A program made the position numbers and the translations under genes. From IMG/VR virus record IMGVR_UViG_3300021579_000001, positions 1 through 64,000 of that record: a DNA stretch of 64,000 nt; one strand, written 5' to 3'. Positions 46,870 through 56,530 of this stretch are shown piece by piece; the stretch's first letter is position 1, and every line of letters begins with the position of its first letter. The DNA comes from a virus. Below the pieces are notes generated by a model. That model searched no databases, was not told the origin of the DNA, and saw only the letters and a program-made list of their open reading frames with translations.

Positions 46870-48710
46870 TATCTAGTTACCGTGATTGTGTAAGTGTTAC
46901 TAGATAGACCGTCTGCACTGGTTACAGTTACTGTGATTGTGGTAGTACCTGTCGGTGTAGAAATGCTGCCACTAGCTACTCCAGAGGCAACGGTAGTTCC
47001 GTTGACCTTGATTACGCAAGTAGCATCCCACGCAGTTGGGGTAAGGGTAATAGTGGAGGTGGTTACCCCAGTCAGTGCGTAGTTAAACGTAGCAGAGCTA
47101 AACGCTGGGCTAAATGTTCCAGAAGAAGCAGCCATAGTGCTTAGAGATGCAGTTGGGTAAACATCCATGTTGGCATCGCTAAACACGAAAAACTCTCCAG
47201 AAGCAGGTATTAGCACAGTTCTAGCTGCGCTGTTTGTTGCACGGTATAGGTACACTGCCTTCAAAGAAACGATTCCAGGAATTTGCATTAGGCTGGCTTC
47301 AATTTGCTCTGGGTAAATAGTGGCGTCAAAATCTAGAGTGTTGTACCCAAGACCATAAACCACACCGTACTTAATGGCTGCTATCATCTGGTCATGCGTA
47401 TACGTTGGTAGCTTGTTGTATTGGACTGCAACTTTTGCGTCTATGTATGTAGGGGGAAGTACTGTCATTGCCACACCAATTTGAGTTTTGTCAGAGAAGT
47501 AACTTGTAATAGACGCGGCTGTATCAGCACTTATTTTTGGGTAGTAGTCTGAGGATACATCCGATACAGTAGGCCCAACATAGAGTACGACTGAGTTAGG
47601 TTGCGTAGCTTTTGCGGAAGCTTTGCCTACGCCCGCTACTGACAAAGCCAAACTGCGGTAGTCCTCCAAAGACACCGCTCTACTCAAAGTCTTCAGTGAT
47701 GCTGGAATGTTTTTTCTAATTGAGTCATTAGACTCAGGGTCATCTCCACCGTATGCTGCTGCCGATGAGGCCATGTCAACACTAGGGAACCCAGTGGTTT
47801 GCACACCATTGTTGGTAGGAATCGCAGAAAGAGTAAAAGTCTGACCTCCAGGGATGTTACCTACTAGTCCTCCACCAGTTACGTAAGCTGTTTTTATTGT
47901 GTTTCCCAAAGTAGGGATTGCTCCTGAGATGCCATCGCCAAAAACTACGTAAACAATGTCATTACTGTCAGTCTCTGTAGTGTACACGATGTCGTTAGGA
48001 CCATAATCTCCTAGGTTGTCCACTTTCGTCCATAGGACAAACCCAGACCCATCGTATACATACACTTCTACTGACGACTCAACTACAGGAGTATTTTTCA
48101 GTGCAATTCTCTGATTGGAAAGCCCTGTGCTGTGCCCAAGTAGCTCCCCAGCAATGTCCGTTGCGTCAGTGGACGATGCTCCATTACTTGGAAAATTTGT
48201 GACATTTCTTCCATGAGTTGCAGTCCCTGTAACTGTTCCTGCTACAGTACTGCTTGCTGCAATAGGAACCACAATTGTGTCGGTAAGCGTAAAGTAAAGA
48301 GTGGTTTGATACGTACCCGCATAAACGGTGGTTAAAACTTCCGTTCCAATAGGCAGCACTACGCTGTCGGTAGTGCTGTAGTTAGTAAAAGAAATGGTAA
48401 CAGTAGCCTGACGGTACCCCGCAGGTGCGTATCCGTAAAGTTGGGCAATGTCTAAAAGGCTCTGTCTCTGAATTGCAGTAGCCAAAAATCCCTCATTAGC
48501 TACACGGTCGATGTAGTAGTTGCTAATGTCCCCAACGTGGGCAAATGCTTCTACGATAGCCACTCCGAAGTCAGAAGCATCGGTACCGCTCCAATAGGCT
48601 CCGCCTGGGGTGTTCACACGTGCCTGCACACGAGAAATCAAATCTCCACGCAGAGAGTAGAAATCTCTGTTGGTGTAGTTGATTGCTGTTGGAATGTTAT
48701 TTACAGCCAT
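46869..48710 (-). CDS. Baseplate J/gp6-like wedge protein with cadherin-like C-terminal domain
   Basis: 613 residues. Residues 10-90 (INYTNRDFYSLRGDLISRVQ) and ASDFGVAIVEAFAHVGDISN, then the central VSLEDYRSLALSVAGVGKA motif, are those of the baseplate J family (P2 gpJ, T4 gp6), which forms the wedge ring. The last 85 residues (LTPTAWDATCVIKVNGTTVA and VTSADGLSSNTYTITVTR) match a bacterial cadherin-like beta-sandwich, an add-on for surface attachment. Confidence 0.88.
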   Translation of the reverse strand: MAVNNIPTAINYTNRDFYSLRGDLISRVQARVNTPGGAYWSGTDASDFGVAIVEAFAHVGDISNYYIDRVANEGFLATAIQRQSLLDIAQLYGYAPAGYRQATVTISFTNYSTTDSVVLPIGTEVLTTVYAGTYQTTLYFTLTDTIVVPIAASSTVAGTVTGTATHGRNVTNFPSNGASSTDATDIAGELLGHSTGLSNQRIALKNTPVVESSVEVYVYDGSGFVLWTKVDNLGDYGPNDIVYTTETDSNDIVYVVFGDGISGAIPTLGNTIKTAYVTGGGLVGNIPGGQTFTLSAIPTNNGVQTTGFPSVDMASSAAAYGGDDPESNDSIRKNIPASLKTLSRAVSLEDYRSLALSVAGVGKASAKATQPNSVVLYVGPTVSDVSSDYYPKISADTAASITSYFSDKTQIGVAMTVLPPTYIDAKVAVQYNKLPTYTHDQMIAAIKYGVVYGLGYNTLDFDATIYPEQIEASLMQIPGIVSLKAVYLYRATNSAARTVLIPASGEFFVFSDANMDVYPTASLSTMAASSGTFSPAFSSATFNYALTGVTTSTITLTPTAWDATCVIKVNGTTVASGVASGSISTPTGTTTITVTVTSADGLSSNTYTITVTR

Positions 48711-49114
48711 TAGACTTCCTTAAATGGTGCGCTACCGTTTAGAGTTAAATCGGTAAGAGCGGTAGTAACTTGTTTTTTGTTCGGTAGGCGGTAAGTTATC
48801 GACACTTTGACACCGTTGATACTGGCATCGTAGCTACCGTCTACAGACACCAAGGTCAAGTCAGGTAACCATCGGTGAAAGGCAGAAGCCACATAGTCAG
48901 GGATTTTGTCTAACGCATCATCTGCAGTGAGGTATTGCGCGGTGTATATCTCTGACCCAAAATCTGCAAGCATAACTCGCTCATTTAAGCATGTTCCTAC
49001 AACAGAAAGTACTTTGTCTTGCCAGATTTTTGTTTGGTCGGTAGCAGTAGCTACTGTTCCTTGGTATGAGATAGAGAACGGGTAAGCAATAGTTGTTTCA
49101 TAGAACTGTGTCAT
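48710..49114 (-). CDS. gp25-like baseplate protein
   Basis: 134 residues. IWQDKVLSVVGTCLNERVML, ADFGSEIYTAQY, and the final ITYRLPNKKQVTTAL strand match the gp25/gpW family, the core of contractile baseplate wedges, which nucleates the sheath. Its TAA overlaps the start of the wedge gene, as expected for interacting partners. Confidence 0.85.
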   Translation of the reverse strand: MTQFYETTIAYPFSISYQGTVATATDQTKIWQDKVLSVVGTCLNERVMLADFGSEIYTAQYLTADDALDKIPDYVASAFHRWLPDLTLVSVDGSYDASINGVKVSITYRLPNKKQVTTALTDLTLNGSAPFKEV

Positions 49115-49118
49115 GAGG

Positions 49119-50396
49119 CTACTTTCTAGCGTAAACCCAAGTGGCAGGAGTTCTTGCCCATCCTTGGTTAAGCTCTGAGTGAAGTTCAGTTAAAACTTTT
49201 AACGTGTAACTGTTATGGTTTGTAGCGTTAGGGTTTTGACCCCCATTGTTTAGCGCCTCGGTCAAGTTTACCACTCCAGCAATACTGTTTTCGGTTATGC
49301 GCACGTACGCATCCCCGATTGTGCCGTTACCATCAGTGGCAATGTCCAAGTCTACTTGGTAATTGTGGTTACTCGAAAAGTGATGTACAGCTTTGTGAAC
49401 TATCCAAATTCCATCGTTTAAATCGCTAGTTCCTACCACTGCAATCGGATTGTACAAGCGTACTCTAGGGTCACCTTGTCCTTTAAGTTTCCCAGGGATA
49501 GAGAACCTAGAGTGATGTGCAGCACCTTCAGCTAATAGTTTCGCTATGGAAGCAGAACTACTCACGTGCTCTTGGAAGTTATGCGAGAAGAGCACATCGC
49601 CAACATTAGCCCTAGTAGGCACTCCCAGCAGTTTAGGGTTCGCAGATGCGGACACTTTACCTACGTCTTTGGGGTTCACTCCTCCTGTGGTTTTTTCTGA
49701 GCGAACGTAGTTACCGTATTCAACGTACTCTCCGTTGTAGACTTGCATCCAGTCCAGGGTTCGGTCTTCTTGCATGTTGTTTATGCCAGTACCTTTACCA
49801 AACATAGTGAATGTTGGAAGGCTAGTAACTCCTGCATGGATTAGCTCGTCTAAAGGTCTAAACATAAACGTTAGACCATCGACCATTACCCCATAACCGA
49901 TTTTTCTTGCCTGTTCTTGAATCCATTCCCAGTAAGAGTGATTTGCGATTATCACCTGGTCAAAAACAATACCGTTATCTTCCCCATAAAACTTAAACCC
50001 AAACTCTTCCACAATCGTCTTTACTATTGACGGAATGGACTGGTTTACAAATACCCTTGAGACGCGCTCCTTTAGAGGGAAAGTAGGACCTATACAATGC
50101 ACCTCCATAAGTTCCTGAAGTTGCCCTGCAGTGTGTGTTGTTACAGAAGACACATACCCCACCCAGTTTCTTGCGTAAGGTCCTTGAGTGATGTTTACCT
50201 CGATAGGCACTCCAGTACGGAGAGTTTTTATCCAAAGTGGGTTACCAATGCTGAACTGAAGAGTTAGCAAATCATGCATACCACGTTCTTCAATTAAATC
50301 GATTTTGGTAGGCTGAAGTTTAATGGATGGAACTGTAGGGAACCTAACCACCGTGTAGGCACTTTGCCTGGATTTTCCTAAAGAGTTACTGGGCAT
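49119..50396 (-). CDS. Baseplate hub protein (gp27/late-control gpD-like)
   Basis: 425 residues. Early strands LLTLQFSIGNPLW and NWVGYVSSVTTHTAGQLQEL, then VNQSIPSIVKTIVEEFGFKF and HSYWEWIQEQARKIGYGVMV, correspond to the tube-like domains of gpD and gp27. These form the trimeric hub joining tube to spike. The order LysM, hub, gp25 fits contractile phages. Confidence 0.8.
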   Translation of the reverse strand: MPSNSLGKSRQSAYTVVRFPTVPSIKLQPTKIDLIEERGMHDLLTLQFSIGNPLWIKTLRTGVPIEVNITQGPYARNWVGYVSSVTTHTAGQLQELMEVHCIGPTFPLKERVSRVFVNQSIPSIVKTIVEEFGFKFYGEDNGIVFDQVIIANHSYWEWIQEQARKIGYGVMVDGLTFMFRPLDELIHAGVTSLPTFTMFGKGTGINNMQEDRTLDWMQVYNGEYVEYGNYVRSEKTTGGVNPKDVGKVSASANPKLLGVPTRANVGDVLFSHNFQEHVSSSASIAKLLAEGAAHHSRFSIPGKLKGQGDPRVRLYNPIAVVGTSDLNDGIWIVHKAVHHFSSNHNYQVDLDIATDGNGTIGDAYVRITENSIAGVVNLTEALNNGGQNPNATNHNSYTLKVLTELHSELNQGWARTPATWVYARK

Positions 50397-50667
50397 TCGC
50401 TAAAACCCTCAGCAACGTACCTGGAGCAATGTTAAACGGGTCAGTGATTTCTGGGTTAAGGTCCATGATTTGCCACCAGCTATCCTCAGAGCCGTGTAGC
50501 TTACGGGAAACAATATCGATACGGTCTCCTTCTACCCAAGTGTACGTGCTAAATCTGGTCATTAGGGTGGGAAATACGCGGTCTACAGCAGTTTGAACTA
50601 CTCCAGACAATGGCTGGGCAGCTTTGTAGTACCTTCCATTAGCGTATCTACTATCTGAAAATGGCAT
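50386..50667 (-). CDS. LysM-like tail/baseplate protein
   Basis: 93 residues. YTWVEGDRIDIVSRKLHGSE followed by WWQIMDLNPEITDPFNIAPG and TLLRV is the LysM-like fold of gpX/gp53 baseplate proteins. In contractile tails it links tube and hub. Overlaps the hub gene by 11 bases. Confidence 0.82.
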   Translation of the reverse strand: MPFSDSRYANGRYYKAAQPLSGVVQTAVDRVFPTLMTRFSTYTWVEGDRIDIVSRKLHGSEDSWWQIMDLNPEITDPFNIAPGTLLRVLANAQ

Positions 50668-50670
50668 TGG

Positions 50671-52467
50671 TTACTCCAAGTTTCGCATTAAAGAGGTTCT
50701 ACCACTTCCCCCATTTCGGGAAGGGTTGTCGTGCTGTTGATTCCATGTGGTTAGTAGTGAACCTGTTCCATTAATCTTAGCCTTACCGAGGTAAGGCTCA
50801 ACACGACGAGCAAAGGTGATACTAATGTTAGTAAATAGTGGCACCATGTTTTCCCCAAAAATGGTGTGGGTAACATTGAAATCAAAAATAGTGCCGATGT
50901 ATCTAAGCTGTTTACCTAAATGAAGCTCCACAGGAATACCCATTAGGAATCCAATGTCCGCGGTGTACCTACCCCGCAACTCACTAAACTCTCTAAACCC
51001 GATAAGAGTACTCAAGAGGTACTCCACGTCGTACATGGTTCCCAGCTGTTTAATAGCTTTAATCTCGTTAAGGTGGTCTACGCTAGGCTGAATACCATAA
51101 ATGTCATACAAGTTTTTTTCAACTTCAACAGGCCCTAAATCTTTAATAATAGCCATGTCGGCCATACGGTTGATAATCAAGTCAAACTGAATAAACGAAG
51201 TAGTCTGCGAAGGAGTAACGTATGGAGATGCGTCTTTTCCTGACATAAGCAGGCCAGGGTCAACCTGGGGCGTTCCTCCCCAACCCATAGTAATTGTTCC
51301 AGGATTGTACAAGAATTGGAACCCATAACGGGCAGTCTGGTACCCTGCACTGTTGTACCAATCAGGTACGTTCGGGTCAGTGTACTTACCCGAGTTAGTA
51401 GGAAGTTTAGACTTCCAGTAAGAGTATGTTTGTAGCATGCCCTTATGGGAGCCCTTGTTGGCCCCAACCCAAAGCTGGTTAGCGGTCTCTACCATTCCAG
51501 CAGAGGCAGGACTTCCACCCTTATTCAATAGGATTTTATCGTGGTAGTCAACACTTGCATTATTGAAGTACGCCCATTTAACACTAGGTAAGTTGTACAT
51601 AACTGGAGTTTTGTCAGTAGTGATTTTGGCAGCATCAGGTTTTGGGGTGTTATTCCCTCCGCCACCATTACCTGACCCACTACCAGTGCCACTTCCCGAA
51701 CCTGAGCCTGAACCGCTATCTAGTCCAGATAGTGTTTTCAACTGCTGAAGGTATGCTTTTAGTGCGTTTAGTTTAGTAGCGGTACCGTTGTACGCATTTA
51801 GCTTATCCCTGTAGATTGTGCATTTTTCTTTGGTTACTGTAACTCGGGTTACTGCGTTACTAGGAACAAGTTTTAGGCTAACTACTGTGCCGTCTCCAAT
51901 GCTTACTGATGGGTTCACATCTGGAGTTACGGAAGCAATAGTGGCTGTAAAAGTGTATACACCACTTCCACCAACGTTATAGCTGGTGCTTGTAACCTTC
52001 AAAAGGCCGTTACTGCCCGCAACGTTAAACTGGTCTTTATAGACCGTGTAAGGAATATCAAGTTTAGTTAGTTTTGGGATGTACACTGTATCGTTTACAA
52101 TTGGAAGTACAAAGACTGCGGTTGCAACAGCATCATTAGGGGAGATTGTGAAAGTTCCTACAGTTCCTACCTGCTTGTAAGCAGTGATTTTCATAGTTTG
52201 CATTAGTCGGTACGCGTTAAACGTATCTAGACGAGCTTTTGTAGGAGCGGCAACGTTTTTATCGTACCTGTCCACTTCTTTGGTAAACCATGCGATTTCT
52301 TGCGCCAACCAGTCCGCAGACTTTTGTTTAGCAGTTTTGGTATCAGGGTGATGTGCATCATATCCTGTGTCAAACGTTTTCATAATAACGTTTTCAAACG
52401 TTTGTAGCTCACCTTTTACAAATGCGTTCTTAGGCGCAGGGATTCCTTTAGGAGAATATTTACTCAT
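50671..52467 (-). CDS. Large baseplate/tail protein with Gly-Ser linker
   Basis: 598 residues. N-terminal helices and Ig-like strands, a disordered linker of GSGSGSGS and GNGGGGNN around residues 248-272, then a C-terminal domain (about 380-575) with YGFQFLYNPGTITMGWGG and VELHLGKQLRYIGTIFDFNV. The latter resembles baseplate/tube-initiator proteins of actinophages. It lies between the tape measure and LysM genes, the usual place for such a protein. Confidence 0.65.
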   Translation of the reverse strand: MSKYSPKGIPAPKNAFVKGELQTFENVIMKTFDTGYDAHHPDTKTAKQKSADWLAQEIAWFTKEVDRYDKNVAAPTKARLDTFNAYRLMQTMKITAYKQVGTVGTFTISPNDAVATAVFVLPIVNDTVYIPKLTKLDIPYTVYKDQFNVAGSNGLLKVTSTSYNVGGSGVYTFTATIASVTPDVNPSVSIGDGTVVSLKLVPSNAVTRVTVTKEKCTIYRDKLNAYNGTATKLNALKAYLQQLKTLSGLDSGSGSGSGSGTGSGSGNGGGGNNTPKPDAAKITTDKTPVMYNLPSVKWAYFNNASVDYHDKILLNKGGSPASAGMVETANQLWVGANKGSHKGMLQTYSYWKSKLPTNSGKYTDPNVPDWYNSAGYQTARYGFQFLYNPGTITMGWGGTPQVDPGLLMSGKDASPYVTPSQTTSFIQFDLIINRMADMAIIKDLGPVEVEKNLYDIYGIQPSVDHLNEIKAIKQLGTMYDVEYLLSTLIGFREFSELRGRYTADIGFLMGIPVELHLGKQLRYIGTIFDFNVTHTIFGENMVPLFTNISITFARRVEPYLGKAKINGTGSLLTTWNQQHDNPSRNGGSGRTSLMRNLE

Positions 52468-54908
52468 TACAAACTCCTCATATTAGTTTTAAACTCATCT
52501 TCATCTAAGTACTCTTTGATTATTTTTGCCAGCCGTCTAGCTTCAAGCTCCGAAGCTGAGGCTACAGACACATTGATGGTAACGTTATTCTTGTCTTTTC
52601 CTACAGATAGCCCTGGACCACCTTGATAGCTGTTTGACGCACCAGTATATGAGCTATTTGAGGCTGAAGTTGCAGAGAGCTTATTTCCTCCAGCCATTCC
52701 TATAACTCCAGTAGAATTTTGCCCAATCATTGCCCCCATGTAAGATTCTGGGATTTTAGTTCCTGAGTTTCCTGAACCAGCATCGAACCCCAGAGCCCCA
52801 GCACTACCCGCGCTACCCCCAGAGCTTCCACCATCACTGTTAGACGCGGTGCTGTTGGCGTTTCCTGCGACAACTGCAATGTTGCCCTTCATACCCAAAG
52901 ACGCAGGGTTTACTTTGTTACCGTTCTGTCTTGCTTCAAAGTGTAGGTGAGCACCAGTAACGTATCCTGTGTCTCCTGATAAACCAATTACTTCTCCCTG
53001 GACGACACTCATTCCTTTGCTTACCATAGCTGAGCTCAAGTGAGCGTAAAGAGTAGAGATTCCACCTCCATGGTCAATAACAATGTAGTTTCCGTAAGAA
53101 CGGGAGCCTGAACCTGAGCCAGACTCACTAATTGTTCCACTGGCAGCAGCTTGAACTTTAGTTCCTTTAGGAACACCATAGTCGATAGCTTTGTGTGCTT
53201 CTCCGCCCCACAAAGCTGTTCCATGGATGTCAGTAGTTTGCCCATATTTAGTAGTAATAGGCCCATTGACTGGAGCAACCAAAGTTACTTTAGTGTTGGT
53301 AGCGGATGAGCCCCCTAGTCCATTAAGGTTAGTGTCTCCACCAGAAAAGAACCCACCGATAGCGTCCCCTGCCATGCCGCCTAGCCAACTACCCAGCATA
53401 CCTCCAGCTACGGTTCCAATACCTGGTAAAAGTGCACTTCCCACGGCACCAAGGGCAAGACCACCTGCAGTTGCACCTATTGCGCCACCCATGTCCTTAG
53501 TGAACTGCTTACTTCCCCATCCCTGTCCGCTCAATGCATCCGCGCCTAGAGTAACCCCGCTGGCAGCTAATCCGATTAGAGGACCAGCACCTTTTAGAAA
53601 CTTAGCTCCTCTGGCAAGTTTTGAAGCAGTTTTTGCGTTTACACCAAGTTTTCTTAAAAAGTTGTAATTTTGAGAGCCAACACTCTTTGGCGTTTCTAAC
53701 AACCCAAGCTTTGTGAGCAGTTTTTTACCACCAAGGTAAGTAGCGGCAGCCCCACCAGCAGCAAGCAACCCACTTAGACCACCCGCTGCTCCAGCAGTTG
53801 TTCCTGCGACTGCAGGGTCTTTAGAGGCTAAGTTGATACCTGCGTTAGCCTGTGCCATAGCATTACCTGCTGGAGTTTTTAGGAAGTTGTTCATAGCGGT
53901 CTCAAACTGCTTGATAACCCCAACGGCCTTGTTCATACCGTCTACGTATGCTTGGGTAGCTGTAATCATCGGCTGGGTTTGAGCAGTAAGCGCGTCCATC
54001 TGAGGCTGTTGAGTGTTGCCTCCGCTGTTTTTAGCTAGTTCAGCACCGTAGGTTTTACTGTTCCAGAATTTTCCTTGAGATGCGTCCAGCATGTACTGGC
54101 GCAGCATGCTTCTTTGCGTAGGGTCTTGCACAATGCTGTTGATGTTAGCGGTCATCATACCGCCAGGGCCTAAAGAGGTTTGCAGTTGCTTATAGCTCAT
54201 TCGCCCACCACCAGTCAGGCGCTGGTTCAACATAGCTAGAAGTTGCACAGGACTTGCAGATTGTCCTTGAGGCCCAGTAGTCATAACCCCTGCTTGTTGC
54301 ATAAGGTTCATTGAGGTACTACCAGAGTAGAACCCACCGATTGCTTGAGCAGCAACATCGTTCGAGATGTTCATATATTTAGCTGCGCCACCAATAGCGC
54401 GGGTAATGTTGTTGTACTGACCCGCACCGCCTGCTAGCCCACTTTTTCCAAAGTAGATTCCTTGAGCAGCTAAGCTTTGAGCAACAACCCCTGGAGCACC
54501 AACAATGTTGGCACCACCGTTCAGCGTGCTGAATGTTCCCTGTAGAACTTTGTTAAAGTTTGTCCTGCCCGACATAACGGCAGCGTTGTAGCCACCCATA
54601 GCCATGCCCATGGTTGCATCCACGTTAGGCATAGCCATCATGGCACCGCCAGCGACTCCTAACGCGGCCTTACCGACACCTCCAATAACAGAGGCGATTG
54701 CAGAAATTTTTCCGAATGAACCTCCAAGGATGTTTGAGCCAGCATTTCCTAGGCCCAGTTGCCCTTGACCACCAACGTTAGCTAGCCCACCACCAAGACC
54801 ACCAAGTTTTTTAGAAACAGAGTCGATAACGGAGCCGAGGGCTTCCATCTCTTTTTTGACTTGCCCAACATCTGCTGCAAGACCTTTAGAGTCAAATCCA
54901 TCACTCAT
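52467..54908 (-). CDS. Tape measure protein with M23 peptidase domain
   Basis: 813 residues. Long Gly/Ala-rich helical and hydrophobic stretches (about 30-520) fit a tape measure. Residues 545-670 are an M23 metallopeptidase: APVNGPITTKYG, GEAHKAIDYG (His and Asp ligands, about 570-575), YIVIDHGGGISTLYAHLS and GAHLHFEAR (about 652-660). It likely cuts host peptidoglycan during genome entry. Length suggests a short tail. Starts at the stop of the chaperone-like gene (overlap of 8 bases). Confidence 0.92.
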   Translation of the reverse strand: MSDGFDSKGLAADVGQVKKEMEALGSVIDSVSKKLGGLGGGLANVGGQGQLGLGNAGSNILGGSFGKISAIASVIGGVGKAALGVAGGAMMAMPNVDATMGMAMGGYNAAVMSGRTNFNKVLQGTFSTLNGGANIVGAPGVVAQSLAAQGIYFGKSGLAGGAGQYNNITRAIGGAAKYMNISNDVAAQAIGGFYSGSTSMNLMQQAGVMTTGPQGQSASPVQLLAMLNQRLTGGGRMSYKQLQTSLGPGGMMTANINSIVQDPTQRSMLRQYMLDASQGKFWNSKTYGAELAKNSGGNTQQPQMDALTAQTQPMITATQAYVDGMNKAVGVIKQFETAMNNFLKTPAGNAMAQANAGINLASKDPAVAGTTAGAAGGLSGLLAAGGAAATYLGGKKLLTKLGLLETPKSVGSQNYNFLRKLGVNAKTASKLARGAKFLKGAGPLIGLAASGVTLGADALSGQGWGSKQFTKDMGGAIGATAGGLALGAVGSALLPGIGTVAGGMLGSWLGGMAGDAIGGFFSGGDTNLNGLGGSSATNTKVTLVAPVNGPITTKYGQTTDIHGTALWGGEAHKAIDYGVPKGTKVQAAASGTISESGSGSGSRSYGNYIVIDHGGGISTLYAHLSSAMVSKGMSVVQGEVIGLSGDTGYVTGAHLHFEARQNGNKVNPASLGMKGNIAVVAGNANSTASNSDGGSSGGSAGSAGALGFDAGSGNSGTKIPESYMGAMIGQNSTGVIGMAGGNKLSATSASNSSYTGASNSYQGGPGLSVGKDKNNVTINVSVASASELEARRLAKIIKEYLDEDEFKTNMRSL

Positions 54909-55086
54909 TGGCGTTCTTTCTTAAAGTAGTCTGGTATTCTCTTGAAAGTTCAAACCAGTTGTTGCGTTCTTTGAAGCTTAGTTTTTTGATTTCTTTCAAA
55001 GACCACCCAGGGGAAATCTTAGATAAAATCATCCAGGAAGAAATAAGCTCTTCATAATCGATACTAGAATCGAAACAAAGCGCCAA
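54901..55086 (-). CDS. Small protein fused or coupled to the upstream chaperone-like gene
   Basis: 61 residues from TTG 55086, with no ribosome binding site before it. It overlaps the upstream gene by 23 bases in the +1 frame. WSLKEIKKLSFKERNNWFEL resembles the C-terminal parts of tail assembly chaperones. Position directly before the tape measure supports this. Most likely made as a +1 frameshift extension of the upstream protein. Confidence 0.55.
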   Translation of the reverse strand: MALCFDSSIDYEELISSWMILSKISPGWSLKEIKKLSFKERNNWFELSREYQTTLRKNANE

Positions 55087-55873
55087 TGCTGACTGGTACT
55101 ACAAGCTCACCACCACAGTCGGGGCATTCCATAGTAATGTCCTTGAACTTTGGTCCAGGCGAGCGGTTACTGATTTCTTCAACGAGTTTGTCACGGTCTG
55201 CCATACCAAGGTTCTGAACCTGAGCACGAGATACCACTCGCTGACCATCAATTGTTAGTACGGTCTGTTCCAACAAAATGCTGACCTTCTCTGAGATAGT
55301 CCCAGTGCTTTCAACAATTTTTGCTTCGGTAACTCCTGTAGGGAGAGTGACCAAGAACGTTTTACTACGACCAACTACCTCAAAGGTCCTATCTTCGACA
55401 GGGTCAATTAGAGGTTTAGTCTCAATGTCTTTCAACAAATCTAGTTCGACCTCTTCTGTGTTTCCGCAGTTACAGAAGCCCAGAAGTTTAGCTGTATCCC
55501 CGTATGTTGCGCGGTAGATGCCCAGCATCAGTGCATCTCGGTCACCTAGGAGAAGGTTGCCTAGAGCTTCGGAAGTTGCAGATGTTTCTCCCAAAGAAAC
55601 TACTCCACGCTGTAGAACAGCTGAGTAGATTTTGTTTTGGTTGGTAGTTTTTGCGATAAACTCTTCATCTTTTCCAGTTAGTTCTCGAACTTCAGCTGTT
55701 TGAGTGAGCTCCCCAGAGAACGTTACAAGTCCTCCAGGGAGTTCAACTTCAATGTTTGTAGGTACGGTGAGTTTGGCTGGCTCGATAACTATCTCTGGCT
55801 CTTTCAGAGCTTTGTCGATTAGCTGTTTAGCCAATTCTGGGTTTTGTGCTGCATTAATTACTTGTTCAGTCAT
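55064..55873 (-). CDS. Baseplate/tail assembly protein (gp26-like, zinc ribbon)
   Basis: 269 residues. NCGNTEE (central) and CPDCGGELVVPVSIGALFRF at the C-terminus are like T4-type baseplate hub assembly proteins. Helical middle (TGTISEKVSILLEQTVLTID). Located between tube and tape measure, the normal site of tail assembly chaperones. The last codons, GCT TTG TTT CGA TTC TAG, offer a +1 slip at TTT C into the next frame. Confidence 0.65.
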   Translation of the reverse strand: MTEQVINAAQNPELAKQLIDKALKEPEIVIEPAKLTVPTNIEVELPGGLVTFSGELTQTAEVRELTGKDEEFIAKTTNQNKIYSAVLQRGVVSLGETSATSEALGNLLLGDRDALMLGIYRATYGDTAKLLGFCNCGNTEEVELDLLKDIETKPLIDPVEDRTFEVVGRSKTFLVTLPTGVTEAKIVESTGTISEKVSILLEQTVLTIDGQRVVSRAQVQNLGMADRDKLVEEISNRSPGPKFKDITMECPDCGGELVVPVSIGALFRF

Positions 55874-55899
55874 ATTGTGCTCCTTATGTTAGAAATTGT

Positions 55900-56511
55900 T
55901 TAGATGATGCTGTCTGCCGCGGTGGCTAGGTCTTTAGCTACAGTCATTTCAAAACCTTCGTGTACAAGGCTAATCTGTTCTACGAGAATAGCGTTGTCAC
56001 CTGCGTTTAGGTCTGAGTAAGCAATCGAGCTAATCCATGCGTTATAGACACGGAAGCGCTGTACTACAAAGTCGTCCTGTGTAGTTGCGGTACTAGAAAC
56101 CGATAGCGCGTTACCAGCAACTGGATGAGCTAATACTTGAATTTCCAAGTCACAGCGAAAGTTAGTAGCAGTTGTGCTCGCAGCGCTTCCCTGTACTGTT
56201 TGAAACAACATTTTCATCCAGTTCCAGTTTTGGCTAGTGCCTAGCATCATTCCTCTCGAAAGAGTAATAGGTGCAAATGAAGTCTGACCAGGAATCTGGT
56301 GGACAGTGGTGTTATAGCTACCTTCACGATAAGGAATTGAGTCGGTAGTGGTGGCAAGACCAGAAACCGAAGTAAACCCAAAAGGAATAGTTGCCAAGGC
56401 GTTTACTGCAGTTGAGCCTGTGGCATCTAATGGCTTGAAGTTAACCAGATAACGGAAGTTTCTTATCGGGTCGGTAGCTAGCGTTGAACGGTTATTGATA
56501 ATAGTTGGCAT
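55900..56511 (-). CDS. Tail tube protein (gp19-like)
   Basis: 203 residues. FRYLVNFKPL, FGFTSVSGLATTTDSIPYRE, then ITLSRGMMLG (the conserved RG) and AWISSIAYSDLNAGDNAILV form the tube fold of T4 gp19. These monomers stack to make the inner tail tube. Located just downstream of the sheath gene. Confidence 0.88.
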   Translation of the reverse strand: MPTIINNRSTLATDPIRNFRYLVNFKPLDATGSTAVNALATIPFGFTSVSGLATTTDSIPYREGSYNTTVHQIPGQTSFAPITLSRGMMLGTSQNWNWMKMLFQTVQGSAASTTATNFRCDLEIQVLAHPVAGNALSVSSTATTQDDFVVQRFRVYNAWISSIAYSDLNAGDNAILVEQISLVHEGFEMTVAKDLATAADSII

Positions 56512-56530
56512 TTAGTTTTATCTCCTATGC

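Noticed and set aside
53191-53667. 158-codon plus-strand Pro/Ala-rich ORF
   Set aside because: It is the reverse complement of Gly/Ala-rich tape measure codons and has no ribosome site.
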